Positions 46,656 through 57,015 are shown, counted from the first letter of the stretch. The stretch is 64,000 bases of DNA from Dryas octopetala (GCA_963921425.1 OY992839.1:20382910-20446909), one strand, 5' to 3'. Numbers and translations are program-made. Notes: generated from the letters alone by a model not told the origin.

Positions 46656-48811
46656 ATGATGAAGAACGGTGATTCAAGCACAACCATCGACATTCCTGCA
46701 GAGTCGTTAAGAAATAAGCAGCATGCTAACGCAGAAGCGGCATATGTAGCATATGCAGCTGCTCATGCTAAGCATGATGAGAAGGGAGGATGGAAGAAGG
46801 GCATTGCCGTACTCGACTTCATTCTGAGGCTTGGCGCTACGGCAGCCGCCCTTGGCGCCACGGTTACCATGGGGTCTAGCGGTCAGACTCTTCCTTTTTT
46901 CACACAGTTCTTCCAATTTGATGCCAGTTATGACGACTTGCCTACTTTCACGTAAGTGCATTCTTAATTGGCTCTTTTATTTATCTTTCTATATATTCTG
47001 CATCTTGTCAATTAATTATGACCAATTTCAATTTGATGCATTGGTCGACCATAATAATCACATTATGCGACATATGTTATGGTTAATAACTAATTTTAAT
47101 AATTTATATATACATGGACTCCACATGCCACATAATATGATCACTATATTAATGTGGTAAGAAATATGATTCATTTAGCATCACTATCCATGACCATGTA
47201 ATGGTGTAAACATTTTTACGAAAAATAATGTTTTATGAACATTTTTTGACTACATTGTAAACCACATCATTAATTAATAGAGGTGAGATCCACTTATAAT
47301 AGATGTGTTCCATATTTATTTATGCAGTCTGGCTAATATATATGAGGCTGAGATAAGTGAGGGACAATGCATCCAATGGTTTGATTGAAATTTGACAAGT
47401 AAGGGTTCAAATCCAACCATTGAATTTATTGTCTCTCATATTAGCCATTCTGTTTATTTGTGACCTAATACAAAATATGCTATATAAATAGTTTTTTTTG
47501 TTTTTTTTTATTTTATAATGAAATATACTCAATAGATTTATTGACTATACAAAAATATGCTGCCAGCCTCTCACTCTAAGACATGGGTATAAATGCTCAT
47601 GTTGCAGGTTTTTTGTGATAGCAATGGCCATAGTGAGTGGCTACCTCGTCCTCTCCCTTCCCTTCTCCATAGTAACCATTGTTCGTCCCAATGCAGTTGC
47701 TCCAAGGCTTCTCTTGCTTATTTTTGACACCGTAAGCTACATCTCCAACCATTAATTTGCCTCAATTTCTCAATTAACACACTCCGTCTTATTATTTTCA
47801 GATCTATGATATGTTATATATATTAGAGAAGATTACAAATTTGGTCTACTTATTTTATACTTAGTTCAATTTTGGTCCACGATCTTTTTTATGTTCAATT
47901 TTGGTCCACTTATTTTATACCTGGTTTAATTTTGGTACACGATATTTTTTAAGTTATAATTTTAAATCCTTTTGGTTGAGTTTTCTTCATTTCATAGTCA
48001 TATTTCATCATTTCTTAGTCATATGAACCAATTTGGAGTATTAGAATCAAAGAAAATTGAAATTTGGTGAAGTTTGAAAAATCTGAAAAATTTTCTAAGA
48101 AAAATTGGTAGTTTCGGATTTCTTACTTTAGGACCAATTATCTTGAGTTTTAGAACTTCGATTTGAATGATCTTTATATGGTTGTAAAGAGGAAATGCAT
48201 ATCTTTAAAACAAGTATATGTTTACTGAATTTGGCTGAGATTTAATAGGTTAAAAGGCAGGACAAATTTGAGAAAACAAATATAGACCTTTATTGAACAA
48301 GTGGAACAATTAGTGTATCAAAACAGAACTTAAAAAAGATTGTGGACCAAAATTGAACTAGGTATAAAATAAATTGACCAAATCTATAATTTCCTGTAAT
48401 ATATATTATCATAACATAAATTGAGACAACGTACACATTCGAACATATATAGTTCTATGGTTATGATCGATTTACTGTTTGATAATATAATGGTCGAGAT
48501 TGTCTGGCGAGAGTAAATTTGTCCACTTATATATATGTTTGAACTTCCACTCTTATATATGTTTGACATGAAAATAATCTGTTTATTTATGTTAGCTGGC
48601 GTTAACTCTAAACACCTCAAGTGCTGCGGCGGCCACTGCCATAGTTTACTTGGCACACAACGGAAATTCTGGTTCAAACTGGCTTGCTATCTGCCAACAG
48701 TTTGGTGATTTCTGCCAGCAAACTAGTGGAGCTGTCATTTCGGCATTCGTCGCAGTTGTTATCTTTATATTCTTGATTATGCTGTCTGCTTTTGCACTTC
48801 GTAGAGTTTAG
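46656..48811 (+). CDS. CASP: Casparian strip membrane domain protein (CASP)
   Basis: Exons are 46656-46951, 47608-47731 and 48596-48811. Both introns are GT-AG (phase 2, then phase 0), giving 211 residues. Four membrane segments are visible: about 48-71 ([20 protein letters not shown]), 99-123 ([20 protein letters not shown]), 132-158 (LLLIFDTLALTLN...) and 184-207 ([20 protein letters not shown]). The first extracellular loop has the CASP signature [20 protein letters not shown]. Arg58 in the first and Asp138 in the third segment are the conserved charged pair of the MARVEL-like fold. The second loop has two Cys ([14 protein letters not shown]). True CASPs polymerise in the endodermal plasma membrane and recruit the lignin machinery for the Casparian strip. 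The loop signature places this among CASPs rather than CASP-like proteins. Introns 1 and 2 each carry a MITE or foldback. The paralog number cannot be told. Confidence 0.95.
47333..47452. mobile_element. Small MITE in CASP intron 1
   Basis: TGGCTAATATATATGAGGCT with AGGGACAATGCATCCAATGG and, inward from the right, TGGCTAATATGAGAGACAAT with AATTCAATGGTTGG form imperfect inverted ends about 120 bp apart. No coding content. Confidence 0.55.
47827..48400. mobile_element. Foldback element in CASP intron 2
   Basis: Left GATTACAAATTTGGTCTACT and, inward from the right, ATTATAGATTTGGTCAATTT begin inverted arms that repeat TTATTTTATACCTAGTTCAA and TTTTGGTCCAC. The middle shares AGGACCAATTATCTTGAGTT and GATCTTTATATGGTTGTAAAGA with the foldbacks at 21053 and 31131. 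Flanking AT repeats blur the target duplication. Confidence 0.7.
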
Positions 48812-49538
48812 CATTGATTGATCAAGTTGCTTAAATACATATGATTGGTGTTGTGTATGGTCGAGTTCCTTCAAATGTATGGTTGTGTTAGTTTGAGAGA
48901 GAGGATCAAGTACGTACTAATTGATCGAATGTATGAGGGTCCATCAATTTAATGGAAGTTATTGTCATTTTGCGTACTGTTGGACCCAAAATATTCAAAG
49001 AAAATAACTTGGTCTACAGGTTATTGATGTTGACTTTAAAATTGAACTTTGGATCACCCTCACTTTGTGACTTTAATTTGAATTTGTTTTCGAAGAGGGG
49101 TGGGATACCTACAAAAGATACTCCGATGCTCAAGTCAGTTTACGTCTGATATGAATGTGAAAGTTTAAGTTCCCATGTGAGAAAATTAATTTGGATATGA
49201 ACACATATGTCATATCAGATACAGCATTTGGTATCAAACATTAATTGTATGCATCTTTGAAGTGAAATTAATGTTTTGAAAGATGCATACAATTTTTCAG
49301 TCCGTGTTAAGGTTTTATTCATTATATCATGGGTTAACTGTTAATTGCTATTGTTTGGTTATTGGATCTGATGCATGTTATATGTGTGTGTATGTGTGTG
49401 TGTGCGTGTGTGCTAGGAAACTGCCAAGATGATCTTTGTTTCCCTTATGGTCTTGCTAGGAAACTGTGAATTGAGATACTGTGAAGGCTACCAGTGAAAT
49501 CTTTAGTCACTGTAGTTGTTTCAATGCTTGGATATGTT
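48812..49538. other. CASP 3' flank
   Basis: No gene seen. A (GT)n run lies at 49382-49412. The phrase GTCTTGCTAGGAAACTGTGA at 49451 repeats GTGTGCTAGGAAACTGCCAA at 49409. Confidence 0.5.
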
Positions 49539-49624
49539 TAGAAGAAGAGGGCTGCTATTTGCACACCTCTAAGTTTTTTTTTGCACACCCTTTCTAAAAA
49601 AAATAAAAAAAATTACACTACTAC

Positions 49625-50240
49625 AAAAAAGCTCATACATATCAGTAATTTACCGATATCTAAGGCCCCTAAAATTTGATATTGGAAAGCGTGATATCTA
49701 TTCTCATTGGTTTACATATCAGTTTTGAACTGATATCTATATCATTTTTTACATCAGTTTCTTTTTTAAATGCAATATATATTTTCTTCCCGGATGGTTA
49801 AAAACGCAATAAATGATATATTTATAATATATTATATCAGTATTATATTTATAACTCATATCTTATAAATAAATAATATGAGTTTTAATCGTATAACTGG
49901 TATAATTATTTTCATAGACATCTGTATTGTGTATAAGAACAAATATCTTAGATCAGACTTACATGTTCTTGAATTACGGAACTGGTATAAATAGTCTCAT
50001 AGATATTGTTATTAGTTCTAAGAAATGATATCGTATATCTGAATTATATGTTTTAAGAGTATGAAACTGGTATAAATATACTCATAGACATCAGTTTGAG
50101 TAATGGAACTGATTTTGAAGGCATGATTGATATCACTTACATTGAAAGAATGATCTCGTATATTTTGAAATTATTGTTATGTAAACCCTGTTTAGATATC
50201 AATTTTTTTCATGAAAACTGAGATAATTGCTTAATACCAT
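49625..50240. repeat. Left subterminal repeats of the Pack-CACTA
   Basis: At least ten copies of palindrome-like ATATCAGTT / AACTGATAT, and from 49880 on a longer phrase (GAACTGGTATAAATA.TCTCATAGA) in four copies. The right side has sparser GATATCA-type copies at 53800-53990. Confidence 0.8.
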
Positions 50241-51010
50241 TACACTTGTATTGCATATTTTTTTAGTGGCCAACCCATTGAGATAAATGCTCAATATCCA
50301 TTACATAGTAAAGATCCTCAATTCACATAAATTTCAATATCTCCAAGTACCCAAAATATGTCTACATATCACAAAAATTAGGGGGAGACCTCATCTCTAA
50401 CCCCATCCTTAAATTTAAGCTAGGCCTATATAGTCATCAACATGTACAAATATAAGGCATGGCAGTGCACACTTGTTCTAATTTGTATCATAGCAGTTTA
50501 TGAGGGAAAATAATTTTACAAACTAATTGAATCAAAATTAAGTTAATTAACCCATGAAATCTGCACCTCATTGACTTCAATTTCCTCCCATGTGTACTGC
50601 TTTCCTTATAAATTCGATCACCTAACAATTGGAAAAATCAAACAAAATTACAAAATCACAGTACTAAAAAGAAGCAAATTGAGTTTTCATACCAAATCAC
50701 ATTACTAAAATATTCAAGATTTCATAGCAAATGGTCTATATTGTTATCTAAATTCATTGTAACTTGTAAGAATAAAAATATATGAAAATTTTCAAACATA
50801 TAGTGATTTGCAAGTGCAATATACTGCAAAGGGCATGTCAATCGAGATAGGTAGTGTACATGAGAAAGGAAAACAATGCAAGAAACACAAGCAAAAGAAT
50901 AACATTCCCCCAAAAACTAGGCCATGGATTTGACATCAACTTCAAAACTCATTTAAAATTTAGAATGAGATAAATTCACTCAAAAGAAGCATCAATTAGT
51001 TGTATTGTAC

Positions 51011-51204
51011 CTCAATGGAAGGCACGCTGACTGAGATGTAAAGGTCCCTGCCATTGTTCACAGCTTCCATCATGTTAATTCAGTGAGAGCTCTCTACATT
51101 CTGAGCAGGATCCTGGCCAGTGGCTATGTAGATTGCAGCAACAATATTGCTGGCGTGGGCATTGAACCCACCAAGAGCACCAGCCATGGCAGAGCCGGTA
51201 AGCT
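51011..51204 (-). pseudogene. HMGR: Captured HMG-CoA reductase exon
   Basis: The minus strand reads [40 protein letters not shown], a stop, then I.MMEAVN.GRDLYISVSVPSIE. This is the highly conserved catalytic part of plant HMG-CoA reductase, the committed enzyme of the mevalonate pathway. Where the enzyme has SSHCI, the Cys codon TGC is now TGA. The piece is bounded by an AG (51206-51205) and a GT (51010-51009), so it looks like a whole exon (194 nt). It is not functional as enzyme. It lies downstream of the GDSL and NOC4 pieces on the same strand. Confidence 0.9.
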
Positions 51205-51399
51205 CTGTAGATTGTATAATCCATATCAGGCCTTATAATTAGCTATCACATAGAATATATTTTATGTTGCATTCAATTGATTATCATGAACACAACATAT
51301 ATAAAAGGATAAAAAACTTATGTCAATTTCCTGGGTTTTCTCACTAGCTATACAACTTTAGCTTCTGAAAACTGTTACAATAGTAGTAATTAGCATTAC

Positions 51400-51580
51400 C
51401 TGAAAAGATATTGACCAATGTTTTGCCATAAAAATTAAAGGAACCAACAATGCATAAAGTTTCTCATAAAAGTTAGGGTACTCTAAAGTCTAAACCATAT
51501 TTTTTATGAGGATGAAGAGGCTGCTAAGAGCCATGACACTGATAACACCACCAATGTTGTATGATTTAGTTAAGAAGTCA
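51400..51580 (-). pseudogene. Captured exon of a NOC4-like nucleolar complex protein
   Basis: The minus strand reads SDFLTKSYNIGGVISVMALS, SLFILIKNMV, a stop, then LEYPNFYEKLYALLVPLIFM and AKHW. I recognise this as the CBF/Mak21-type region of plant NOC4 homologs (ribosome small-subunit biogenesis in the nucleolus), where SYDIGGVISVMALSSLF and YPNFYEKLYALL are conserved. The exon is bounded by CAG and by CAG|GTAATG, so splice sites are kept. One in-frame stop makes it non-coding. The family call is from memory of the motif and less sure than the other two. Confidence 0.7.
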
Positions 51581-51837
51581 CTGCATGTTGTCAAGCAATG
51601 AATTAGACTCAAAGTTACAAAGAAAACATATGAAAAATAAAATAAAACCACTTTAGTATGTAACTTTACCATAACAAGACAAGATTAGATAGATAAGGAA
51701 TGACTGCATGATGGAGAGAGGCAAGAACCTGAGTAGCAAAAGTCAGCAAGGTCAGAGAATTATAGAACATAAAGATATAGAACTATCTATGATCAATATA
51801 AGGTGAAAGGACAGCAGAGACAAGCACTAAAGAAACA

Positions 51838-52682
51838 TTATATCTTGTGGTTCTTCAACTGCCTACCCATGCTAATACATGCACCCTGCAAAAGAATTTT
51901 AACTTTATTCAATTGGACACATGGTGATCGATGTCTTGTCCACACTGCAAATGGGCCAAGAGGTTTAGAACAGTGGCAACCCCACATGCATCAATGGCTG
52001 GCAGTCACTTATGGGCGTGGATGACTGTTGCTAACATTTTTCCGAGTGTCAAAAACTCAAAAGCAAAGTTAAGAGATTAAGTACCAAGTGCTTCCCACTT
52101 TCTTTTAGAATTCCTACAGCGCCAGATGCATAATTCACACCTTGGAGTATGTCAGAGCCATTGGCAAAAGCAAATGGTGGAATGTATTTGTCAAATCCCA
52201 GAAGTTCAGCTGTAATGAGAAAATGTTCAATTAGCCTATATCAGTCTTATGCTTATCAAACAAAAAGACCCCAAAATGAAGGAGAACAACTTATAAACCA
52301 CAATGTAATTCAATGACAACTAAAGATCGAAAAGAATATAAGCCTATAAACCCATATCCGATAACAATAATTAGCATATTGAAGCAAGACCAAATAACAA
52401 AATGGTGGTCAATTAAGAAGAGGAGCAGATACCAAGTACATCAATTGTGGTTCGACCATTGGAGAACCTTCCTGTTGGGCCAATAGGGAAGTCAATTCCA
52501 TATGGCTTGTAATTGACTTTGGCAAATGTGGGAAGCAAGTTTTTGTTGCCATTGTCAGCCAATGAGTCACCAAAAATGAAAAAACAAGGCACTTGTGGCT
52601 TTGCATGAACAGAAGAATCTTGCGTGTTTAATACCCAAGACAGAGCAATCACCAGCAATAGTTTCATCCCACAACAAGCCAT
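51838..52682 (-). CDS. Captured GDSL esterase/lipase fragment, open over three exons
   Basis: The inferred exons are 52682-52433, 52209-52085 and 51885-51838, with GT-AG introns. They join in frame to a 140-residue product with no internal stop. Residues about 1-28 form a signal peptide (GMKLLLVIALSWVLN). Then come VPCFFIFGDSLADNGNKN (block I with the nucleophile Ser), a typical KPYGIDFPIGPTGRFSNGRT, AELLGFDKYIPPFA, LQGVNYASGAVGI and ISMGRQLKNHKI before TAA. Blocks II, III and V, with the Gly, Asn and the Asp/His of the catalytic set, are missing, so enzyme activity is unlikely. Full members have about 350-380 residues. The gene sits inside the CACTA and may be transcribed into the NOC4 and HMGR pieces. 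Confidence 0.85.
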
Positions 52683-53332
52683 AGAGAGCCAAGAAAGAGA
52701 AAACAGAAAACCCAATTTAGGATACAAATAGTTTTATTTATAGCAGAGAATCAAGATTGAGGAATGTTAAAGAATTGTGAACCAAGAAAGGAATTTAATT
52801 TATAGCCATCAAAGAAACTTGAAGCAGAAAATCAAAGCCAGAGTGGCTATTTATAGAGCAAGTGTGCATTAGGCAAATACACATACAAAGATAAGCATCA
52901 AATGAATGCATATAAAATAGACTATCTGAAATTACAAGTAACCCATATTAATATCATCACTGAGGAACATAATTCAGACTTCAGAATACCAAAATCTTCA
53001 AATAAACCAAACAGAGATCCATAAGCAGCCCAAAATGCCAAAATCAGGAAGAGCCAAATTCTGGGTGAAAGGAACAAAACCCAGGTAGAGCCAAATTCAT
53101 AACACAGACCCAAAATGAATGATTATTGCATAATGTTCTATATTTCGGGTAAATACAAAGAATTCTAGCACCCAAATTCAACAGACCCGAGTTCAAACAA
53201 ACTACAAAACACCCAAATTCCAGAAACACCCAAAAAACAAAACACCCATGTTCAAACAACCTGCAGATATTAGAACCCTAAATCCGAAATCTAAACTTAA
53301 AATTAAAATGAAAAAATAATAAAACAATCTCA

Positions 53333-53394
53333 TCAAATACCTGAAATCGTGAAGGCTGGATGGTGGTATCAGGAAGGTTTCTCTGGGTCGATCT

Positions 53395-53463
<69 letters not shown>

Positions 53464-53730
53464 CAACTTCTCAGACTTCTCTTTGTCTCTCTGTCGCGTT
53501 CACTCTCTGCAAGCCTTCGCGAGTGCTCAACCCATCGATCTCGATCTACAAGCCTTCGCTCTCAACATCTTAAAGTTGGGTGGATTGGAAGCCCAGCTAG
53601 CTAGCTTAATCTTCGAGCTCAATCCATATATCTTCGTCGAAGATCGATGAAGAAGATGATGAGTTAGGATGTGGGTTTGGTCTGGGTGTGGTTCAGTTTG
53701 GATGTGAGTGTGGGTGTGTGTAAACACGGG
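53333..53730 (-). other. Possible captured 5' leader with (GA)n
   Basis: On the minus strand a GC-richer stretch with (GA)n of about 63 bases leads to CACGATTTCAG|GTATTTGATG at 53345-53333, a good splice donor. Its composition resembles a plant promoter-proximal 5' UTR exon with a leader intron. It lies upstream of the captured GDSL exons on the same strand. The source gene is not recognised, and no coding frame is claimed. Confidence 0.4.
53399..53461 (+). repeat. (CT)n microsatellite in the Pack-CACTA
   Basis: An uninterrupted CT run of about 63 bases, read as GA on the minus strand. Confidence 0.95.
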
Positions 53731-54961
53731 TTGTCAAAAAAAATTTAAGTGGTGTACAGTACCGCGTTTTTCCCTTTTCTTAAATTTTCGCATCATTTAT
53801 TTGTATAGATATCACTTTTAAAGGAGGTTAATAAATTTCTCCAACATAATATATCACATTCAAAATCCTAATGATATGTAAAATAGTTTATATATCAATT
53901 TTTGAAAAAAAAACTTTTAAACGATATTAAAAACCATATTATATCAAATACCTTTAAAACTAATATTAATATAGTGATATGTATGAGCATTTTTGTAGTA
54001 GTGTTAAATCAAAAGGAAAAGACTCTTCTTTCCTTCTCTCACCTAAAGTCCAATTCCATTTTCATTCTTTGCACACCCCCATCAACAGAAAAAAAAAAAC
54101 AAAACAAAAAAAAAACACACACCAGCCCATTTCCCTCTCTTACCCCGACCAAAAAAACACACACACCAGCCCCGATCTTAAGAAAGAGGAGGGTGGTTCG
54201 ATCTCCCAACTCTGCCGGAAACGGAATCAACGCCGGCGTGGTGCTTTTGGTTTCGGCGCCGTCGCTGGTTTTCTGGGTGGTTGGCGGGTGTGGAGAGGAA
54301 GAGGGAAGAGAAAGGAAATGTTTGGTGGGTGTCTCGTCGCCTGGTTCGCCGGCGAACGCCACCGGGCTGAGGAAATCGATGATGATCGAGTTGCAGCAAA
54401 TGTTCGGTGGGTGGCTGCCGAAGGAAACTCAAATTTTCGACGGATGGCTACCGAACGAACCCGCCAGTTTCGGCGGATGACTGTCGAACGGCCTGCGAAG
54501 CTCATCCTTTTGGCTGGCACTGCGGCGTGGTTGTGCGAGCTGGGCAGAGCTGTCTGGCGCGAGCTCATTTGCGTCGGCGGCATCGTTGGGTGTTGGGGCT
54601 TCTTGGCTGTGCGAGCTTGGCATGGTGGTGCAGCAGGGAGGAGAAAGAGATGAGAGAGAGAGAATGAGAGAATGAGAGAGAGAGAATGGGAGGAGAATGG
54701 TGCGCATGCAGGGAGGGTAGTGCTGCGTGCGGTGGTGGTGCTGCGCGGGTGTGTGTTGACAGAGAAAGAGAGAGAGAGGGAAAGAGAAAGATGGGGTGTG
54801 TGGGTGTGTAATGAAATGAGGGTATTTTGGTAATGGGTTAGGTGTGTGTTGAGAGGTTTTGAATTTGAGATGAATGTGTGGGGTGTGTAGGAGAAAAAAA
54901 GAGGAAAATGGTGTGCAAAAAAAAATTTAAGAGTGTGCAAATAGTAGTACTCTAGAAGAAT

Positions 54962-55182
54962 TATGGAACCCTCATACTGAAGAGTTCCACTAGTTGCCAA
55001 AACTTCTTTTATTTGGGATCCATGTTAATTATGCTGATCCGGTTATGATTCCATCACTCAAGATTACAAGATTATTTTCAACAGGAAATGTACTTAATTT
55101 TGGGGTCAACTGTTTTATATATGGCTTCGGTTATGATTCCATCACTAAAGATTACAAGGTCATATTCAACAATCATAGATGA
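54962..55182 (+). pseudogene. F-box-associated domain fragment
   Basis: Right after the target duplication the + strand reads LWNPHTEEFH, a stop and LPKL, then VMIPSLKIT and, in a second frame, FGVNCFIYGFGYDSITKDYK VIFNN. LWNPxT...LP and GFGYDSxxxDYKV are the signature of the FBA_1 domain that follows the F-box in plant SCF ubiquitin ligase subunits. Bases 55039-55075 and 55126-55162 are near-identical (GGTTATGATTCCATCACT plus AAGATTACAAG), an internal duplication. The rest of the gene is missing. Confidence 0.8.
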
Positions 55183-55434
55183 ATGGCTCCAAACTCCTTT
55201 AGTAAGGGAAAATTTGAAAATTGGATCGAGCTCCTCCAGATAACAATGAGCATCAATCTCCTATGGGTGTCAGTATATATATGTTATCGTGGGCTCTTTA
55301 ATTGTGGACTAAGGATGAACATAGCCATTTTGTTGTACCTTTTTCTTTCCATCGACAATAAAATTTTTTTGTTATCCTTATTAATGGTGAAATGAAATGT
55401 CTTAAGATAATCTTGTATGAAAGATTGCAAATTT
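55183..55434. other. Intergenic DNA
   Basis: Possibly decayed continuation of the F-box gene; no motif recognised. Confidence 0.3.
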
Positions 55435-55651
55435 TTTATAGGAGACTTCTATTTAGGTCTTTTAATTTTACAATTTATTAACTAAAGCCTTATGTCTTTT
55501 AAAATTCTAACTAAAGTCCAATAATATTGTAACTATTTCATATTACTTAATATTGGTCCATTAGTTTCTATTTTTTTCATATATCTCAAGCGCCAAACGC
55601 TCGGTGGCCATTTTCGAGTGTTTGGTAGTGCATTTTTACTTCTTCCTTAAG

Positions 55652-55724
55652 CGCTGCCAGGGGAAGTCGAATCTCCGCTGCCTCCTTGAAAGAGAGATGT
55701 CTTGAACCACTAGACAATGGGGGC
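55652..55724 (-). pseudogene. trnE-UUC: Plastid-derived trnE-UUC copy
   Basis: The minus strand starts GCCCCCATTGTCTAGTGGTT, runs through the anticodon loop CTCTTTCAAG (anticodon TTC) and ends GATTCGACTTCCCCTGG, the plastid tRNA-Glu gene. The 3' acceptor strand should read TGGGGGTA but reads TGGCAGCG, so the acceptor stem no longer pairs. Two further changes occur (CATT for CATC, TTCAAGAC for TTCAGGAC). It is a non-functional nuclear copy. Confidence 0.9.
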
Positions 55725-56055
55725 ATACTTGCATGACCGCCATCATACTATGCTCATAGTATGAATAGTTTTTTTAAATTGTCAATATAATGTAATGGTA
55801 TGACTCGATATGAAGGATCTTTCTGTCTTTCACAATTCTATAGAATTTTTTTTTTCGCTAAGAATTTGGTTCAGAGGCCACACCGAATTTCTTTATCAAT
55901 GATTCAATGAAATATCTTGGATCTATGTTAAATTAGTGGGTACATGTATCAATCAAATGAATTCAGTTATGATGTCAATTAGGATCGGTCTTGAAACAAT
56001 TCATTGTATTGATCTTTTTCAAACCCAATATCAATAAACCGTTTTATTTTACCTA
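55725..56055 (-). other. Nuclear copy of the plastid trnE-trnT spacer
   Basis: The DNA beyond the trnE 5' end resembles the plastid spacer towards trnT, with phrases such as AATGAAATATCTTGGATCTA and GTACATGTATCAATCAAATG. It has no gene. The far edge near 56055 is estimated. Confidence 0.65.
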
Positions 56056-56759
56056 TATTCACTATTATACCCTAATCCTGTTTGTCAGCTTTATATTAGG
56101 TTTTAACTCAGAGATTTTGGACAGTCTCCACAAACCTCATTATATACCCTAAAAAGGTATGGGAATACCCTCAAAAAATAAAAAAATAATGACAAATTTC
56201 TTTGACAAGACAATGGTTAAAGGACTTTATTTAGAAACAATAAGGGCTTTATTTGAAAAAAAAAAAAAAAAAAAAAAAAAAGCCATAAGATTTTTTTTCA
56301 AATAAAAAATGTTAGAAAGACCAAACTCTAATTTGTTCATTAAGCTTATATGAGTGAAGTCACTTTTGCATCGAAAGTGTTTGGAAATTTAATTGTGAGA
56401 TGCTTGCATTTGATTGGATATTAATTCCTTCCTTTGCAAGCCTATCATGTCCCTTTTAAAACCTTTTATTAGGTTTTGATGGGTTTTGGTGTGAGAGACT
56501 TTGTGGGAGATAAAGGAAATAAAAGTAGCCTGAACCATTAATTGTAAGACCTGTGTATATTTAGGAGTGGGCTGAAGCATTACATTCTTTTTGAAGAAAA
56601 CAGAACTTCACAAACTATAAAGAAGACAAGAAACTTTAATATTAGGGTCTTTTTCAATTTTGATATCTAAACTTTCGGTCCTGTTCTAACTGAGTTTCAT
56701 TATCAATCTTAATTTTATCTTTTATATATTGATAAAGAACACGAGGGATAGCAAATTGA

Positions 56760-57015
56760 CAGTGCGCTATTGAATGCCATAGATGTATCTGATAACATTG
56801 AACAAATGGATGTTTATGAAGACTTTTTTTTTTTTGGCCAGGATGTTTATGAAGACTTTAAAGCACACATACTAGGAGAAATCAAAGTTATAATTATTTG
56901 GCTTGAAAATTCTATAGTTGCTACCGCTCATTCCGGAGCAAAGGCTGGTCAAGAGAAAATGTCGTCAGATGGCAGGCTCGTGAACAAGTCAATTACCCAC
57001 TTGAGCTCACACTGA
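56760..57015 (+). pseudogene. Truncated duplicate of the unknown gene at 59995-60396
   Basis: DVYEDFKAHILGEIKV and GTTGCTACCGCTCATTC...AAAGGCTGGTCAAGAG match the end of the gene at 59995 and its 3' flank (DVYQDFKAHILGE; GTTGCCACCGCTCCTA...AAAGGCTGGTAAA). The 5' exon is missing. An ultrashort poly-A insertion at 56827 breaks it. Confidence 0.6.
56827..56840 (-). repeat. Ultrashort poly-A insertion with target duplication (copy 7, minus orientation)
   Basis: TTTTTTTTTGGCCA, read on the minus strand as TGGCC plus A run, is flanked by a perfect 19-bp direct repeat GGATGTTTATGAAGACTTT at 56808-56826 and 56841-56859. The T-run edge is ambiguous by a few bases. Confidence 0.8.

Larger units (their letters stand above)
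49616..54003 (-). mobile_element. Gene-capturing CACTA element (Pack-CACTA)
   Basis: The ends CACTACTACAAAAAAGCTCA and, inward from the right, CACTACTACAAAAATGCTCA are long, nearly perfect inverted repeats that continue as TACATATCA. TTA flanks both sides (49613-49615, 54004-54006). Subterminal repeats are of the ACTGATATCTA / ACTGGTATAAATA..CTCATAGA type at 49630-50230. No transposase was found. The inside holds exons from a GDSL lipase, a NOC4-like protein and HMG-CoA reductase, all on the minus strand, plus a possible captured 5' leader. Length 4388 bp. Confidence 0.92.
49547..54952. mobile_element. Non-autonomous DNA element hosting a nested CACTA
   Basis: The ends GAGGGCTGCTATTTGCACAC and, inward from the right, GAGTACTACTATTTGCACAC are inverted repeats (16 of 20), followed on both sides by CTCTTAA/CTCTAAG, a T run and TTTGCACACC. 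TAGAAGAA is duplicated exactly at 49539-49546 and 54953-54960. An 8-bp duplication fits hAT or Mutator-like elements; the superfamily is undecided. Outside the CACTA the element is about 1 kb, with a GC-rich core (54180-54720) that contains repeated CGATGG/TTCGGCGGATGG-like phrases and (GA)n. Confidence 0.75.
55435..56335. mobile_element. Possible foldback element around the plastid insert
   Basis: Left AACTAAAGCCTTATGTCTTT with TAACTAAAGTCC and, inward from the right, AAATAAAGCCCTTATTGTTT with TAAATAAAGTCC are similar inverted phrases, with the plastid trnE DNA between. No target duplication was established, so the call is tentative. An A run of about 27 bases lies at 56258-56282. Confidence 0.35.

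Noticed and set aside
51803..52024. 73-codon + strand frame
   Set aside because: It lies antisense across a captured GDSL exon and intron and has no motif.
53349..53650. Ser/Leu-repeat proteins
   Set aside because: They are translations of the (CT)n run and nearby leader-like DNA.
54227..55000. 257-codon minus-strand open frame
   Set aside because: It is built of [11 protein letters not shown] and Arg/Ser low-complexity stretches, crosses a transposon border and shows no domain.
55652..55724. Functional tRNA-Glu gene
   Set aside because: The acceptor stem no longer pairs and plastid spacer DNA follows it, so it is a transferred plastid copy.
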